Of a DNA stretch of 64,000 nucleotides, positions 24,314 through 33,493 are shown one piece after another; the first letter of the stretch is position 1; the number at the start of each line of letters is the position of its first letter. This DNA comes from Saccharibacillus kuerlensis DSM 22868. Lineage in GTDB: Bacteria; Bacillota; Bacilli; Paenibacillales; Paenibacillaceae. The stretch is taken from assembly GCF_000378145.1 (NCBI RefSeq), contig NZ_KB899283.1, positions 1-64,000 of the forward strand, read 5' to 3'. A program made the position numbers and the translations under genes. The notes beneath the pieces are model-generated. The model saw only the letters and a list, made by a program, of their open reading frames with translations. It was not told the origin of the DNA and searched no databases.

Positions 24314-27300
24314 TTACAAAGTTTTCATTTTGCTCATAACTTTCACTGCGATATCAGCAGCTTCAGCACGAGTGAAGGTTGCTTTAGGGTCAAAACGATA
24401 CGTCGCCTTCTTCTGTCCCTCTTCAAGCTTGTTTGCTTTGCCTTCCATAAACTTGCCTTTGGTAACGGCCAGTACGGCTGCTGCATAACTGGAAGTGATC
24501 GTGCCTGAATCGGTAAACGATTTTTCCAATGCCGCTTTAGCTTTGGTATTGTCCGTCAGCTTCAAGTTCATTGCTCTGGCAATCATCATCGTCGCATCTT
24601 CCCGACTGAGTGTATTGTAAGGCATGAACACTCTTGGTCCGGTACCACGAATGATACCTTTACGCACTGCGGTCTCGATGTAGCGGTAGTCCATATACTG
24701 ATTAGTTACAGGACCTACGTCGTCGAAGGTGCGCTTCGTAATGTCTTCATCGTAGTCGAGCGGAATATTCAACATTTTAACCAACATAGTGGCGAATTCG
24801 CCCCGTGTGATGACTTCGTTGACACCGAATTCGTTGGCATCTTTTGCTTTCATTACACCGCGTGACATCATCATTTCTACGCTTTCGCGCAGATTGGCTT
24901 GAGCGATAACGTCGCCGTAGCTGTACCGAAGACCAAATACGGCATAGTAACCGAATCCATCGAACGGTGCAGTTACTGTTTTGGCAGACTTGTTCACTTT
25001 TCCGCCCAGGTTGACCCACTCATTGCCGTTGAGTCTCCAGATCCCCAGATTGCCGGCAGAAGCATCAACAAGATTCGGATCGTATTTGATTGTAATTGTT
25101 CCTGTTTGAGTAGGTTCCAACCATTGTTTCGCTGAGCGGCTTTCAAAACCTGGCGATGCATATGGCTGATGACCCGGTACAGTCTTATAATTGTCGCTTG
25201 TCGCTGTGGAAGTGAAATAACCGGCATCTGTCCAATAAAGATCCGATGCATAACCGAAGTGAGGTTTTGGGACCATACGGCTGATCATCGTACCGTTGGA
25301 CTCCACCAGTATCAATTGGCCGTCACGATAACCGCCTTGGCCGTCGCTTACATTCACTTGGTTATAGATTTTATTCGTTCTTCCATCGATCGGACTTGCA
25401 ATTCCTACTAGCAGCTGCTGCTTATCGAAGAGACTGATAGTCGGAGACTGACTGCCTGGCGTAGGATTGATCTCTCTCAGCAGCGTTCCTTTTGGAAGCG
25501 AGATTTGCAGATCACCCTTGAAGAGCTTAAGTTTGCCTCCAGACGGCATGACTGCACTGTACTGCGCACCTTGCACAATTTCCGAAGAATAGTTAACTTC
25601 AAACGAACCATTTGTCTTTTTCGTTCCTGAAGTTACAGTGAACTTGATTGTATTTTTGCCCGCTTTGAGACCTGTCAGACGACCGCGGAAAATATCTTTA
25701 TCGCCTTTTTCCAACATCAGCTTGCCTACAGCTACGCTGGAAGCTCCTTCAGCCTGGATACTAATGTCAAGGAAGTTCTGCGTAATGACGCTTTCGTTTG
25801 GCAGTTTTGGAGACAGAATCGTATACGGACGCAGTTCGCGAGTGACCGTGAGGGTCTTCGATGTCGTTGCTGTCCCTTTACGCACATATACCGTCACTTT
25901 GAGATCGCCTGTTGTTGGCAGAGACAAATCTTCAATGGTAAAAGCATTCATAGTGCCGGCTTTCGGTCCAACCTTCAATTCGCCGCTGGCCTGCTCCCAA
26001 GAAGTACCTGTTCCCCGCTTCAAACGAGTTTCTTTTTTATTGCCGTCCAGACGGATAATGAGTTCATCCGCTGTATCGGCAGGATTAATGGAAAATTCCA
26101 CGTCCATCGACAATTCGTTGGTTGTGTACTGATCCCCTTCTCCCGGAACAAACAAAGAATTATCTTGAGTTGCAGCATCAACCGGACGCGGATGGAAGTT
26201 CTCGATTTGAATGCTGTCGTTTTCAATAAGATACAGCGTAAGTGTAGTCGTAACCTTTTTGCCATCTGCAGTTCCCGACAAAGTCAACGTATTGCCACCA
26301 GGCGTCAACGTAAGCGGGAAAGCATCCGTGCTGTTGAGCGTAAATGTACCATTCGACGATGTTACCGCCGTCGTACGGCCGCTGTATTGTACTGTGATCG
26401 TACTGCTGTCCGCAGTAAAGTTGATCAAACGACCCTGAACCGACTTGATGTCGTTCGGAGCAGTAAAGACCTGTTCGTTATACAAGTTGGTCACCTGAAT
26501 ATAAGGAGCCGACTGATAGTTGATTGGAACAGAAACCGAATCATTTTCATATTCGAATGTCAGAGTCTGACGTCCACTTTTCAGTTTCGAGATTTTATAA
26601 ATGTTATAGGATGTGCCGCTTCCATCCGTATAGTACGTATAATTGCCCGAAGGAATTTCCGTACCGTCGGATTTGATTTTTACCAAGTTGCCTACTTTTC
26701 CTGTATCGATAGCGAGCCATAATGGCAGTTCAGGGATCGATACATACGGTGATGTCCCCGCGTCGAAAGCTGTTTTGCTGCTGTACGAATTTACCGTGCT
26801 TGAGCTGCTGTTCACCCCGTAAATTTGGTAAATGTTTTTGATAAACGCATCCTGAGCGCCGCGCACTTTAAAATTCATTGTTGCACGCTGTTGATCATTT
26901 ACGACAAGATCCAGCTGATAAGAGCCAGAAGTTAGCGTAGGCAGACTATCCGCCGTCCGGAATGTATAGATAACCAGCGAAGTTCCTACTAGTTCCTTTT
27001 TATTTAATGTTACATCGGCAGCGTTGAAGTTGTTGTAAACTTGAGGCGTGTTGTCGACTACCTTGTTAAACGTAACCTTACCGCTAAGTGTATTTGGTGA
27101 CGTTCCACTTGCTGGCACAGCAATAACAACTTCACCGGAAATTTGGCCACTTGGTTCACCTTCGACCGTAGCATTTTGGTTGACTGCCGTGTCACCGATC
27201 TTCACACTGTACAGCTGAGCGGTGCCGTCGTAGTAAACAAGAGTACGCGTTTCTGCGTAAGTTCCTGTCGTCGATTTTGCCACAAAGGTCAATGTGTTCG

Positions 27301-27898
27301 AGCCTTTTGTCAGTGTAGGCGTAGCAAAGAATGTTCCGGCGCCGCCGCTGAACATCGGGTTACCATTGAGCGTCACATCTACCGCGTTAGGCGCTTCTAC
27401 CGTAATAGAAGGCGTCTGCGAAGAAACGACAAAAGGAACATTTTCCTGTGTATCGTCAGCTCCGACTTTGACCGACGTAATATTCGGTGCATCGACAAAT
27501 GTTACATAAGCTTGGTCCGAAATTTCCTGACCGCTTGTTGTTGTTGCTTTTACCGTAATCCGATTGACCCCAGATTTAACGTTAACTTGATAAAACTTGA
27601 ATGTTTTATTATCTCCCGTATCCGGCTGGCGATCCCCGCCGCTGCTGGAGCCTACTGTTTGTTCTCCAACTATGGATTCGATCACATAAGTAATTGTCGA
27701 TGTATTTACATCTTGGAAAGTACCGATAATATCGACTTTACCGCTAGCACTGCTTGTTGGCGCCTCAGCATCATGACTAAGGTTAGTAATTTTAAGACTG
27801 CCGCCTGCTGCGGATGCCGGATATACCGGAACCAACGTAAAGATCAATACGACTGCCATCATTAAGCTCAGCAGAGTTTTCATGCCTTGTTTACCCAC
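24314..27898 (-). CDS. Large surface protein with three C-terminal SLH domains
   Basis: A 1194-residue secreted protein. The start is probably GTG at 27898: AAGGGGAG lies eight bases upstream and gives MGKQGMKTLLSLMMAVVL, a normal signal peptide ending at PASAAG. A TTG 63 bases further out is an alternative. The body is many Ig-like/cadherin-type beta modules (repeats of LTKGSNTLTFVA, SGVNRITVKATT type). The last 180 residues have SLH motifs TRGE, SRED and TRAE. It lies directly downstream of tagO-tagA-csaB, an arrangement like that described for SlhA of Paenibacillus alvei, which affects swarming and biofilm; that parallel is inference. Confidence 0.87.
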   Translation of the reverse strand: MGKQGMKTLLSLMMAVVLIFTLVPVYPASAAGGSLKITNLSHDAEAPTSSASGKVDIIGTFQDVNTSTITYVIESIVGEQTVGSSSGGDRQPDTGDNKTFKFYQVNVKSGVNRITVKATTTSGQEISDQAYVTFVDAPNITSVKVGADDTQENVPFVVSSQTPSITVEAPNAVDVTLNGNPMFSGGAGTFFATPTLTKGSNTLTFVAKSTTGTYAETRTLVYYDGTAQLYSVKIGDTAVNQNATVEGEPSGQISGEVVIAVPASGTSPNTLSGKVTFNKVVDNTPQVYNNFNAADVTLNKKELVGTSLVIYTFRTADSLPTLTSGSYQLDLVVNDQQRATMNFKVRGAQDAFIKNIYQIYGVNSSSSTVNSYSSKTAFDAGTSPYVSIPELPLWLAIDTGKVGNLVKIKSDGTEIPSGNYTYYTDGSGTSYNIYKISKLKSGRQTLTFEYENDSVSVPINYQSAPYIQVTNLYNEQVFTAPNDIKSVQGRLINFTADSSTITVQYSGRTTAVTSSNGTFTLNSTDAFPLTLTPGGNTLTLSGTADGKKVTTTLTLYLIENDSIQIENFHPRPVDAATQDNSLFVPGEGDQYTTNELSMDVEFSINPADTADELIIRLDGNKKETRLKRGTGTSWEQASGELKVGPKAGTMNAFTIEDLSLPTTGDLKVTVYVRKGTATTSKTLTVTRELRPYTILSPKLPNESVITQNFLDISIQAEGASSVAVGKLMLEKGDKDIFRGRLTGLKAGKNTIKFTVTSGTKKTNGSFEVNYSSEIVQGAQYSAVMPSGGKLKLFKGDLQISLPKGTLLREINPTPGSQSPTISLFDKQQLLVGIASPIDGRTNKIYNQVNVSDGQGGYRDGQLILVESNGTMISRMVPKPHFGYASDLYWTDAGYFTSTATSDNYKTVPGHQPYASPGFESRSAKQWLEPTQTGTITIKYDPNLVDASAGNLGIWRLNGNEWVNLGGKVNKSAKTVTAPFDGFGYYAVFGLRYSYGDVIAQANLRESVEMMMSRGVMKAKDANEFGVNEVITRGEFATMLVKMLNIPLDYDEDITKRTFDDVGPVTNQYMDYRYIETAVRKGIIRGTGPRVFMPYNTLSREDATMMIARAMNLKLTDNTKAKAALEKSFTDSGTITSSYAAAVLAVTKGKFMEGKANKLEEGQKKATYRFDPKATFTRAEAADIAVKVMSKMKTL

Positions 27899-28073
27899 TT
27901 GTACAGCTCCCCTTTTTGACGTGCACCCCGAAGGGGCCGTCTTATTGTTGCTTTCCTGCAATGGATCTCCCTCTCTTCCTGCTTGTTACGCGTCGTTATG
28001 CTTTTTATCGGATTCCTTTTGCTGATATGTTATAAAAGCCCCCTTTTTTTTTGAAATCCTCCAAAAAACGGGA

Positions 28074-28121
28074 CAACAAAAAAAGCCCCAATCCCGTTGA
28101 AACCCTGGGATCAGAGCTTTT
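28074..28121 (-). terminator. Terminator after tagO
   Basis: On the minus strand GCTCTGATCCC pairs with GGGATTGGGGC using several G-T pairs, extended by AAAA/TTTT and followed by more T. It ends the wall-polymer gene block. Confidence 0.75.
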
Positions 28122-28178
28122 CATATGTGTTTCTATCCGTAAATACGCTGCTTGTTCCAAAGCATATGCCGGGGAAAA

Positions 28179-29300
28179 TCAAGGCTTGGCTCGATCCTCC
28201 GACTTCAACCGCAGGCGTGAAAGCAGACGCAGAATCGGGCGCTTCGTCTGTCCAACGAGACCAATAATTTCCGCTCCAATCTGCAGGAAGAACATCATGA
28301 CACAGATCACAACAAAAGTCACCCAGTTTGCCTCGAACATGGCGGAAGCTGACTGGATAACGGCCAATACTCCGAAGAATGCTGCAATACCATAAATGAT
28401 CAGCACTGTCTGACGGTGGCTGAAGCCAAGTTCACGCAGACAATGATGCAGATGCCCTTTGTCAGGCGCAAAAATCGGTTTCTTCTGCAGCTTTCGGCGG
28501 ACGATTGCGAAGAAAGTATCCGACAGTGGAACACCGATAATAATCAGCGGCGTAATGAAAGACAATACCGCGATCTGCTTAAAACCGAGCAGCGAGAGCA
28601 TCGCCAAGCTAAAACCCAGGAACAGCGAGCCGGTATCACCCATAAAAATTTTGGCCGGATGGAAGTTGAAGAACAGGAATCCGATGATCCCTCCCAACAG
28701 CAGCAGGCACAGCATAGCAACAAGCAAGTTTCCGTTAATCAATGCCATAACCAAAATCGTACTGATTGCAATACCGGAAACTCCGGCCGCCAAACCATCC
28801 AATCCATCAATCAGATTAACTGCATTGGTTACGCCAACAATCCAGAAGATGGTCAGCGGAATCCCTACCCAGTTTTCAAGCGAAGAATACGAATCCATAA
28901 AAGGTATATTAACGAAATCCACTTTGATGCCGAATCCGAATACAACGACACAGGCCGCGCCGGTTTGAATCAGAAATTTCAGCTTGGCATTGAGATCGAA
29001 TCGATCGTCGAATGCGCCGGTCAATACGATAATGGTCCCAGCCGTCAAGAAGGCCTTAATAAAATTCCCGTCGCGCTCCGCCAATTCAAACGGAAGGAAG
29101 GGCATAACGGCAAGCAGCGAGATGACGAAAGCAAGAAAAATTCCTAGTCCGCCGAGTCTTGGCATGATGCGCGTATGCACTTTGCGGGCGTTCGGCACGT
29201 CCACCGCTCCAACCTTGATAGCAAACCGTTTGACAAGCGGCGTCAGGCCTAAAGCCAATCCGAGCGCAAGTACGAAACCGAGAATATAGACGATGAACAT
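28179..29300 (-). CDS. tagO: Undecaprenyl-phosphate N-acetylglucosaminyl 1-phosphate transferase (TagO/WecA type)
   Basis: A 373-residue integral membrane enzyme with about 10-11 helices. It transfers GlcNAc-1-phosphate from UDP-GlcNAc to undecaprenyl phosphate, the first lipid-linked step of teichoic-type and secondary wall polymers. Family motifs are present: FDDRFDLNAKLKF, NLIDGLDGLAAG, FMGDTGSLFLG and KGHLHH. It follows csaB-tagA by 100 bp and the block ends in a terminator. In P. alvei the same trio makes the anchor for SLH proteins. Confidence 0.93.
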   Translation of the reverse strand: MFIVYILGFVLALGLALGLTPLVKRFAIKVGAVDVPNARKVHTRIMPRLGGLGIFLAFVISLLAVMPFLPFELAERDGNFIKAFLTAGTIIVLTGAFDDRFDLNAKLKFLIQTGAACVVVFGFGIKVDFVNIPFMDSYSSLENWVGIPLTIFWIVGVTNAVNLIDGLDGLAAGVSGIAISTILVMALINGNLLVAMLCLLLLGGIIGFLFFNFHPAKIFMGDTGSLFLGFSLAMLSLLGFKQIAVLSFITPLIIIGVPLSDTFFAIVRRKLQKKPIFAPDKGHLHHCLRELGFSHRQTVLIIYGIAAFFGVLAVIQSASAMFEANWVTFVVICVMMFFLQIGAEIIGLVGQTKRPILRLLSRLRLKSEDRAKP

Positions 29301-29400
29301 GTTGTCTCAAACCTCCAATGTGTTTCAACCGGGAATTATTATACCCCGCTCCACGGCCGAATACCAGCATGAATATGCCGACCTTCGCTTTAAAACCCTT

Positions 29401-30168
29401 TTATTGCATGTTTTTTTTCGTCTTTTTAACCAATTTCATAAATCGAGGCAGTGCCATCATCCGCGGAAGTCGGGAAGGCTCCTTTGCCAAACGATAAAAC
29501 CATTCTAGACGCAGCTTTTGCAGGAAGACCGGAGCACGCTTGCTTTTGCCCGAAATGACGTCGAAACTTCCCCCTACGCCCATAATGACAGGAACGCCCA
29601 GCTCTTGTTTATGGCGGGCAATCCACGGTTCTTGAGTCTTGGCATCACGTGCGACAAACAACAGGTCCGGCTGAGACTGGCGGATACTTTCGATCACACC
29701 GGCGTTTTCAGCTTCACCGAAGTATCCATTGCGGACTCCGACGATTCGAACCTTCGGATATTGTTTCTGTAACCGACTGGCTGCTTCCTGAACCACTTCC
29801 TCCGCGGCTCCGAGTAGGTAAGCTGTCCACCCCAGCTCTTCGCCCCGCTTCATCAATGCATGGAGCAGGTCGATTCCCGGCACGCGTTCAGCTACCGGAT
29901 CGCCGAGTTCTTCCGCTGCCCAGACCACACCGGCCCCGTCGGGAACGATCAGCTCTGCCTCACGCATGGAACGCATATTGTCCTCGCTATCCAATGCCGC
30001 CATAATCATGATCGGATTCGCCGTAATGATTTGGTGCGGCCTTCTCGAGGCGACAGCCCGCTCCAGCACTTGAACGGTTCCTTGCATGTCCAGCTTCGAA
30101 ACGTCTACGCCGAGGATCGAAGTAACCGGTACCTGTCCGATTCCGGATTCAAGTTGGGTTTGACTCAT
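29401..30168 (-). CDS. tagA: WecG/TagA/CpsF-family N-acetylmannosaminyltransferase
   Basis: A 255-residue membrane-associated glycosyltransferase that adds ManNAc from UDP-ManNAc to the lipid-linked GlcNAc made by TagO. The N-terminal HQIITANPIMIMAA, PDGAGVVWAA and GVGGSFDVISGKSKRAP motifs are characteristic; the basic C-terminal tail would contact the membrane. The start overlaps the csaB stop (ATGA). The usual PKQE motif is altered to AKTQE. UDP-ManNAc would come from MnaA, encoded at 49020-50192. Confidence 0.92.
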   Translation of the reverse strand: MSQTQLESGIGQVPVTSILGVDVSKLDMQGTVQVLERAVASRRPHQIITANPIMIMAALDSEDNMRSMREAELIVPDGAGVVWAAEELGDPVAERVPGIDLLHALMKRGEELGWTAYLLGAAEEVVQEAASRLQKQYPKVRIVGVRNGYFGEAENAGVIESIRQSQPDLLFVARDAKTQEPWIARHKQELGVPVIMGVGGSFDVISGKSKRAPVFLQKLRLEWFYRLAKEPSRLPRMMALPRFMKLVKKTKKNMQ

Positions 30169-31316
30169 AGATTTCGCTCATCCTTTATATGTCCTTTGTG
30201 CGCAAAATATTCTGCGATCGCTTGGGCAGGCCGAGCAGCTTCCCGCTGCAGCTGTGCAATCAGCGGCTCGCGGTCCGTTTTCCAGCCTTCGCTGTCGTCC
30301 AGCAGATGCGCCAGTTCTTCGGCAAGACGTTCAGGACGCACCTGTTCGCTTGTGCCGATCGCTTTAATTTTCAATCGCGCAAGGAAATTGTCGATCTTCG
30401 GGTCATAGGAAATGCCAGCCATTGGCACCCGCTGAGAGGCGGCATAGATTAAGCTGTGCAGTCGCATGCCGACAATTGCAGAGCAGCGTCCAACTTCAAG
30501 CAGCATCGCCTGCGGGTCTTCGGTTTGCTTAGTCGTAACTTTCGAACCGAGCGACTTGACGTCCCCCATACGTTCAATGACGTAGTTGGAAGCTTCTTCA
30601 TCGTCCGGCAGATGAAAAGGTAGGAAGCAGAAATGTACATTCCTGCTTTCCGCAAGTTTGTGCAGTCCGTCGGCAATCCCTGCAAGTTCCGTACGATCTT
30701 GGTCCCAAAAACGGACCGAGACGCCGACCTTGGGCAGGCCGTCCGGCTTCTCGGCCGGGAACTTCGATGCCGCACCGGCAGGAAGCGGCAGACCCATGAC
30801 CGGATCGGGTACCAATTCGATTCGTCCCCCGTCCATTTTCATGGAACGAAGCAGTTCCATGGATTCTTGGTCGCGCACCGAGATATAGTGACTGCGTTTG
30901 AACGCGCCGTGGATAAGCGGGTAAAACATTTTGCGATTCACCGGGCCTACACCTTGAGCATAAATGAACACCGGCTTGCCCATCCACTGAGCCAAACGGA
31001 TAATGCCTACATAGTAAGGAATCGTTTTGGGGCTGGTGGCATCCTGAAGCAGACTTCCGCCACCGCTGATCAGGCCGTCACTTTCCTTTAATGCCTGTCG
31101 CACTTCATTCATCCGCATCCGGTGTACAGCTTTCACACCGTAAATGCCCGATGTCCAAGAAGGGTCGCCAGAGAGCACAATCGGTTCGAATATAATGCCC
31201 ACGCGTTTCCCCTCCTGCTCCAACGCAGTCAGGATCGATTTGAGCACCGCTTCATCCCCGCTATTGCGGAATCCATAGTAGCCCGAAATTACAATTTTGC
31301 GAGAAGAGGCGACCAT
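30165..31316 (-). CDS. csaB: Polysaccharide pyruvyl transferase CsaB
   Basis: A 383-residue cytoplasmic enzyme that adds ketal-linked pyruvate to a wall-polymer sugar using phosphoenolpyruvate. The pyruvylated ManNAc is the known ligand of SLH domains, so this gene is the functional link to the three SLH proteins here. The N-terminal ISGYYGFRNSGDEAVL and the GGGSLLQD motif are diagnostic. I chose ATG 31316 because AAAGGTG precedes it; an ATG 30 bases upstream has no site. It overlaps the DUF5693 gene by 28 bases and tagA by four. Confidence 0.95.
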   Translation of the reverse strand: MVASSRKIVISGYYGFRNSGDEAVLKSILTALEQEGKRVGIIFEPIVLSGDPSWTSGIYGVKAVHRMRMNEVRQALKESDGLISGGGSLLQDATSPKTIPYYVGIIRLAQWMGKPVFIYAQGVGPVNRKMFYPLIHGAFKRSHYISVRDQESMELLRSMKMDGGRIELVPDPVMGLPLPAGAASKFPAEKPDGLPKVGVSVRFWDQDRTELAGIADGLHKLAESRNVHFCFLPFHLPDDEEASNYVIERMGDVKSLGSKVTTKQTEDPQAMLLEVGRCSAIVGMRLHSLIYAASQRVPMAGISYDPKIDNFLARLKIKAIGTSEQVRPERLAEELAHLLDDSEGWKTDREPLIAQLQREAARPAQAIAEYFAHKGHIKDERNL

Positions 31317-33307
31317 TTTTTCCAACACCTTTCGATGATTTGCCATATGAGTACAAAGACCAGACCGACAAGAATGCCAAGTCCCATTCCAAGCAGGTCA
31401 CGGACCAGAGAAATCCAGACCGGTGTGTGAATATGTGCGAATGTATCGACGATCGACAGCTGTCCAATCGAAGCGATCACCATAATATAAATAGCATGTC
31501 GATACTTCAGCGCAACGAATACACCGACAATGAAGATCGGATGACCCAGTAAGAACTCCTTAAAGCGAGGACGTACACCGACCGTGTTTTCAAGCAGGGT
31601 TCGGAATGCCTTCTCAAGACCGGTTGCGCTGCCGCTGTTCCCGGTTCGCGACAGATAATACATACCGACTACTCCGACGACCGCGACAATGATAACCATG
31701 GCAATCGTAATCGGCATCCGCATAATCTTGCCGACGCTGCCGAAGGCGGAATGTTTCCGGTAAAAGAGCAGATAGAGTGCGGTCAGTGCAATCGGCGCGA
31801 GATGCAGCAGACTGACGCCGCGGAACTGCTCCAAGACCAGTTGATACGTCACACGGTTCAGCAGTGCGATCACAAATGGTACAGCGATCAACGACATCGC
31901 ACTGGTGCGCAGAAACAGCATCACGCCATGGGTGAGTCTTCTTCCCGGATTCATATGCTGTCCGGCATCGTGCAAACGGTCGATTTTTCGAATTGCGAAT
32001 ACCATGGCGATCGTCGGTCCGCTGATTGCGACAAACAGAGCGAGAGCCTGTTCCATCAAATGCGGACGCAGTACGTACAACCCTGCGGCTCCAATCAATC
32101 CCAAAACGAAGGAAAGTAGCGTTAGTGGTGGGATAAAGATCGATACGAGCAGGGCGACCAGTGCCACTGCGCCTACAATTACGATCCAACGGAAATAGTT
32201 TTGTCCAGCCATTTCAGCTACCTGGAACGAATCGGCCGGTCCTATGGTGAATCCGTAATTTTCGATACGCTGAATTGCGCCTTCCGGACCATCCAGACTC
32301 TCAATGATATTTTCTATCGTATCGGTAATTCGGCCTTCGACCGTATTCGTTTGTACAGCTGTATGAATAAACATCATACGAATATTGCGATCTTTTGCAG
32401 CCAAAGCGAATCGATCGGAAATAATGTCGGGATCAAGCGCCGAATCGCGGCCGCTTAACGAATATAGGCGGGCGACGTTATAATTCGTATCTTTGGCCAG
32501 CGTCTCAAACCCCCGCTGATTGCCGCGAAGATTCTCGATTGCTGCGATACCGATCCCGCGTTCGTTCAGCAGCTCGGCAAAGTCTTCCAAATGCCGTTCA
32601 TCCGGTTCCTCCGCATATCCCGGCACCTCTTCGCCATCAAACAGAATGCGGGTAACACCCATACTTTTGAAGCGGTCCAGCAGAGAAGCCAGTGCTTCAT
32701 GATTATAGACAGCACTGTTTCCCAACCGCGGAAGCAGATGGAAGCCTTTAGATTGCAGCAGATTCATAGCAATCGGATCTGGTTCCATTGTCTTCAGTAC
32801 AGCATTTTGCACGGGTGTTGCCAATTTGAGACCGCTGCGCCCGTTCATGGACCAGTCTTCCACGGCGATCTCTTGACTTGCGAACGCCTGCCGGATAATC
32901 GGCTCCACTTGCTTCCGGCTCTCCGCGTCCGTAAACAGCAAATATGTAGCGTTCTCGTTAGCCGTCAGCACTTTTCCCGTTAGGCGTGCTGCGTCCTGCT
33001 CACTGTATACCGTAATTCTTCTGGCATTGGCCAATTCGGTCAGCGTTGCCTGATAGACAGCCATCGTAGTAATACCGGCTTCTTTCAATACATCAAGCTG
33101 TTCGTTAATAAAAGCATTTGGATTGCCCTGATAAGCCGAGAGCTGTATGAGATCCCGATAGTCAAAGATCATCTCTACGTTTTTGGACGTGCCTTCCGTA
33201 CGGATACGGTCGTATGCAACCGGAAGGGATGCAACCAGCCCCAAGATCACGAGGATCCACAATCCTTTACTTGCCATTCTATTCCACTGCCGCCACTTCT
33301 GACTCAA
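31289..33307 (-). CDS. DUF5693-family multi-spanning membrane protein
   Basis: A 672-residue protein with one N-terminal membrane helix (about residues 14-36), an extracytoplasmic domain to about 370, then eight or so membrane helices. Its exact reaction is unknown; it is regularly found next to csaB, and a role in polymer assembly or export is inferred. The start is TTG at 33307 with a perfect AAGGAGGT nine bases upstream; other candidate starts lack one. Two strong hairpins lie immediately before this ribosome binding site. It overlaps csaB. Confidence 0.82.
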   Translation of the reverse strand: MSQKWRQWNRMASKGLWILVILGLVASLPVAYDRIRTEGTSKNVEMIFDYRDLIQLSAYQGNPNAFINEQLDVLKEAGITTMAVYQATLTELANARRITVYSEQDAARLTGKVLTANENATYLLFTDAESRKQVEPIIRQAFASQEIAVEDWSMNGRSGLKLATPVQNAVLKTMEPDPIAMNLLQSKGFHLLPRLGNSAVYNHEALASLLDRFKSMGVTRILFDGEEVPGYAEEPDERHLEDFAELLNERGIGIAAIENLRGNQRGFETLAKDTNYNVARLYSLSGRDSALDPDIISDRFALAAKDRNIRMMFIHTAVQTNTVEGRITDTIENIIESLDGPEGAIQRIENYGFTIGPADSFQVAEMAGQNYFRWIVIVGAVALVALLVSIFIPPLTLLSFVLGLIGAAGLYVLRPHLMEQALALFVAISGPTIAMVFAIRKIDRLHDAGQHMNPGRRLTHGVMLFLRTSAMSLIAVPFVIALLNRVTYQLVLEQFRGVSLLHLAPIALTALYLLFYRKHSAFGSVGKIMRMPITIAMVIIVAVVGVVGMYYLSRTGNSGSATGLEKAFRTLLENTVGVRPRFKEFLLGHPIFIVGVFVALKYRHAIYIMVIASIGQLSIVDTFAHIHTPVWISLVRDLLGMGLGILVGLVFVLIWQIIERCWKKWSPLLAKL

Positions 33308-33323
33308 GTTGGATATACCTCCT

Positions 33324-33347
33324 TGCCGAAGCATCCAAGCTTCGGCA
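33324..33347 (-). promoter_or_regulatory. Hairpin abutting the DUF5693 ribosome binding site
   Basis: Perfect nine-bp stem TGCCGAAGC / GCTTCGGCA with a six-base loop. The last base of its 3' arm is next to AGGAGGT (33317-33323), so folding could affect translation start. Confidence 0.7.
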
Positions 33348-33370
33348 TTGTTCAAGTTGATAAGTCAGAC

Positions 33371-33415
33371 GCCTCCTGCCGAAACGCGCCGCTTCGGCGC
33401 GCTTTGGCAAGAGGC
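33371..33415 (-). promoter_or_regulatory. Long leader hairpin upstream of the DUF5693 gene
   Basis: Arms 33371-33391 and 33395-33415 form a 21-bp stem with one mismatch, two G-T pairs and a three-base loop. No T run follows on either strand, so it does not look like a terminator. Its apex repeats the GCCGAAGC core of the next hairpin. Confidence 0.7.
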
Positions 33416-33428
33416 ATCGTTGGATTTC

Positions 33429-33475
33429 TGAAAAAACGCCGCGAACGCGAAGACTCACGTCCGCGGCCCTTTTAA
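33429..33475 (-). terminator. Terminator after the phosphohexomutase gene
   Basis: On the minus strand GCCGCGGACG pairs with CGTTCGCGGC, followed by GTTTTTT. It lies just after the stop at 33494. Confidence 0.8.
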
Positions 33476-33493
33476 TGTCGGTGTCTTGACGTC

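Noticed and set aside
33371-33415. The 21-bp hairpin as a terminator
   Set aside because: No T run follows on either strand, and a proper terminator already stands at 33429-33475.
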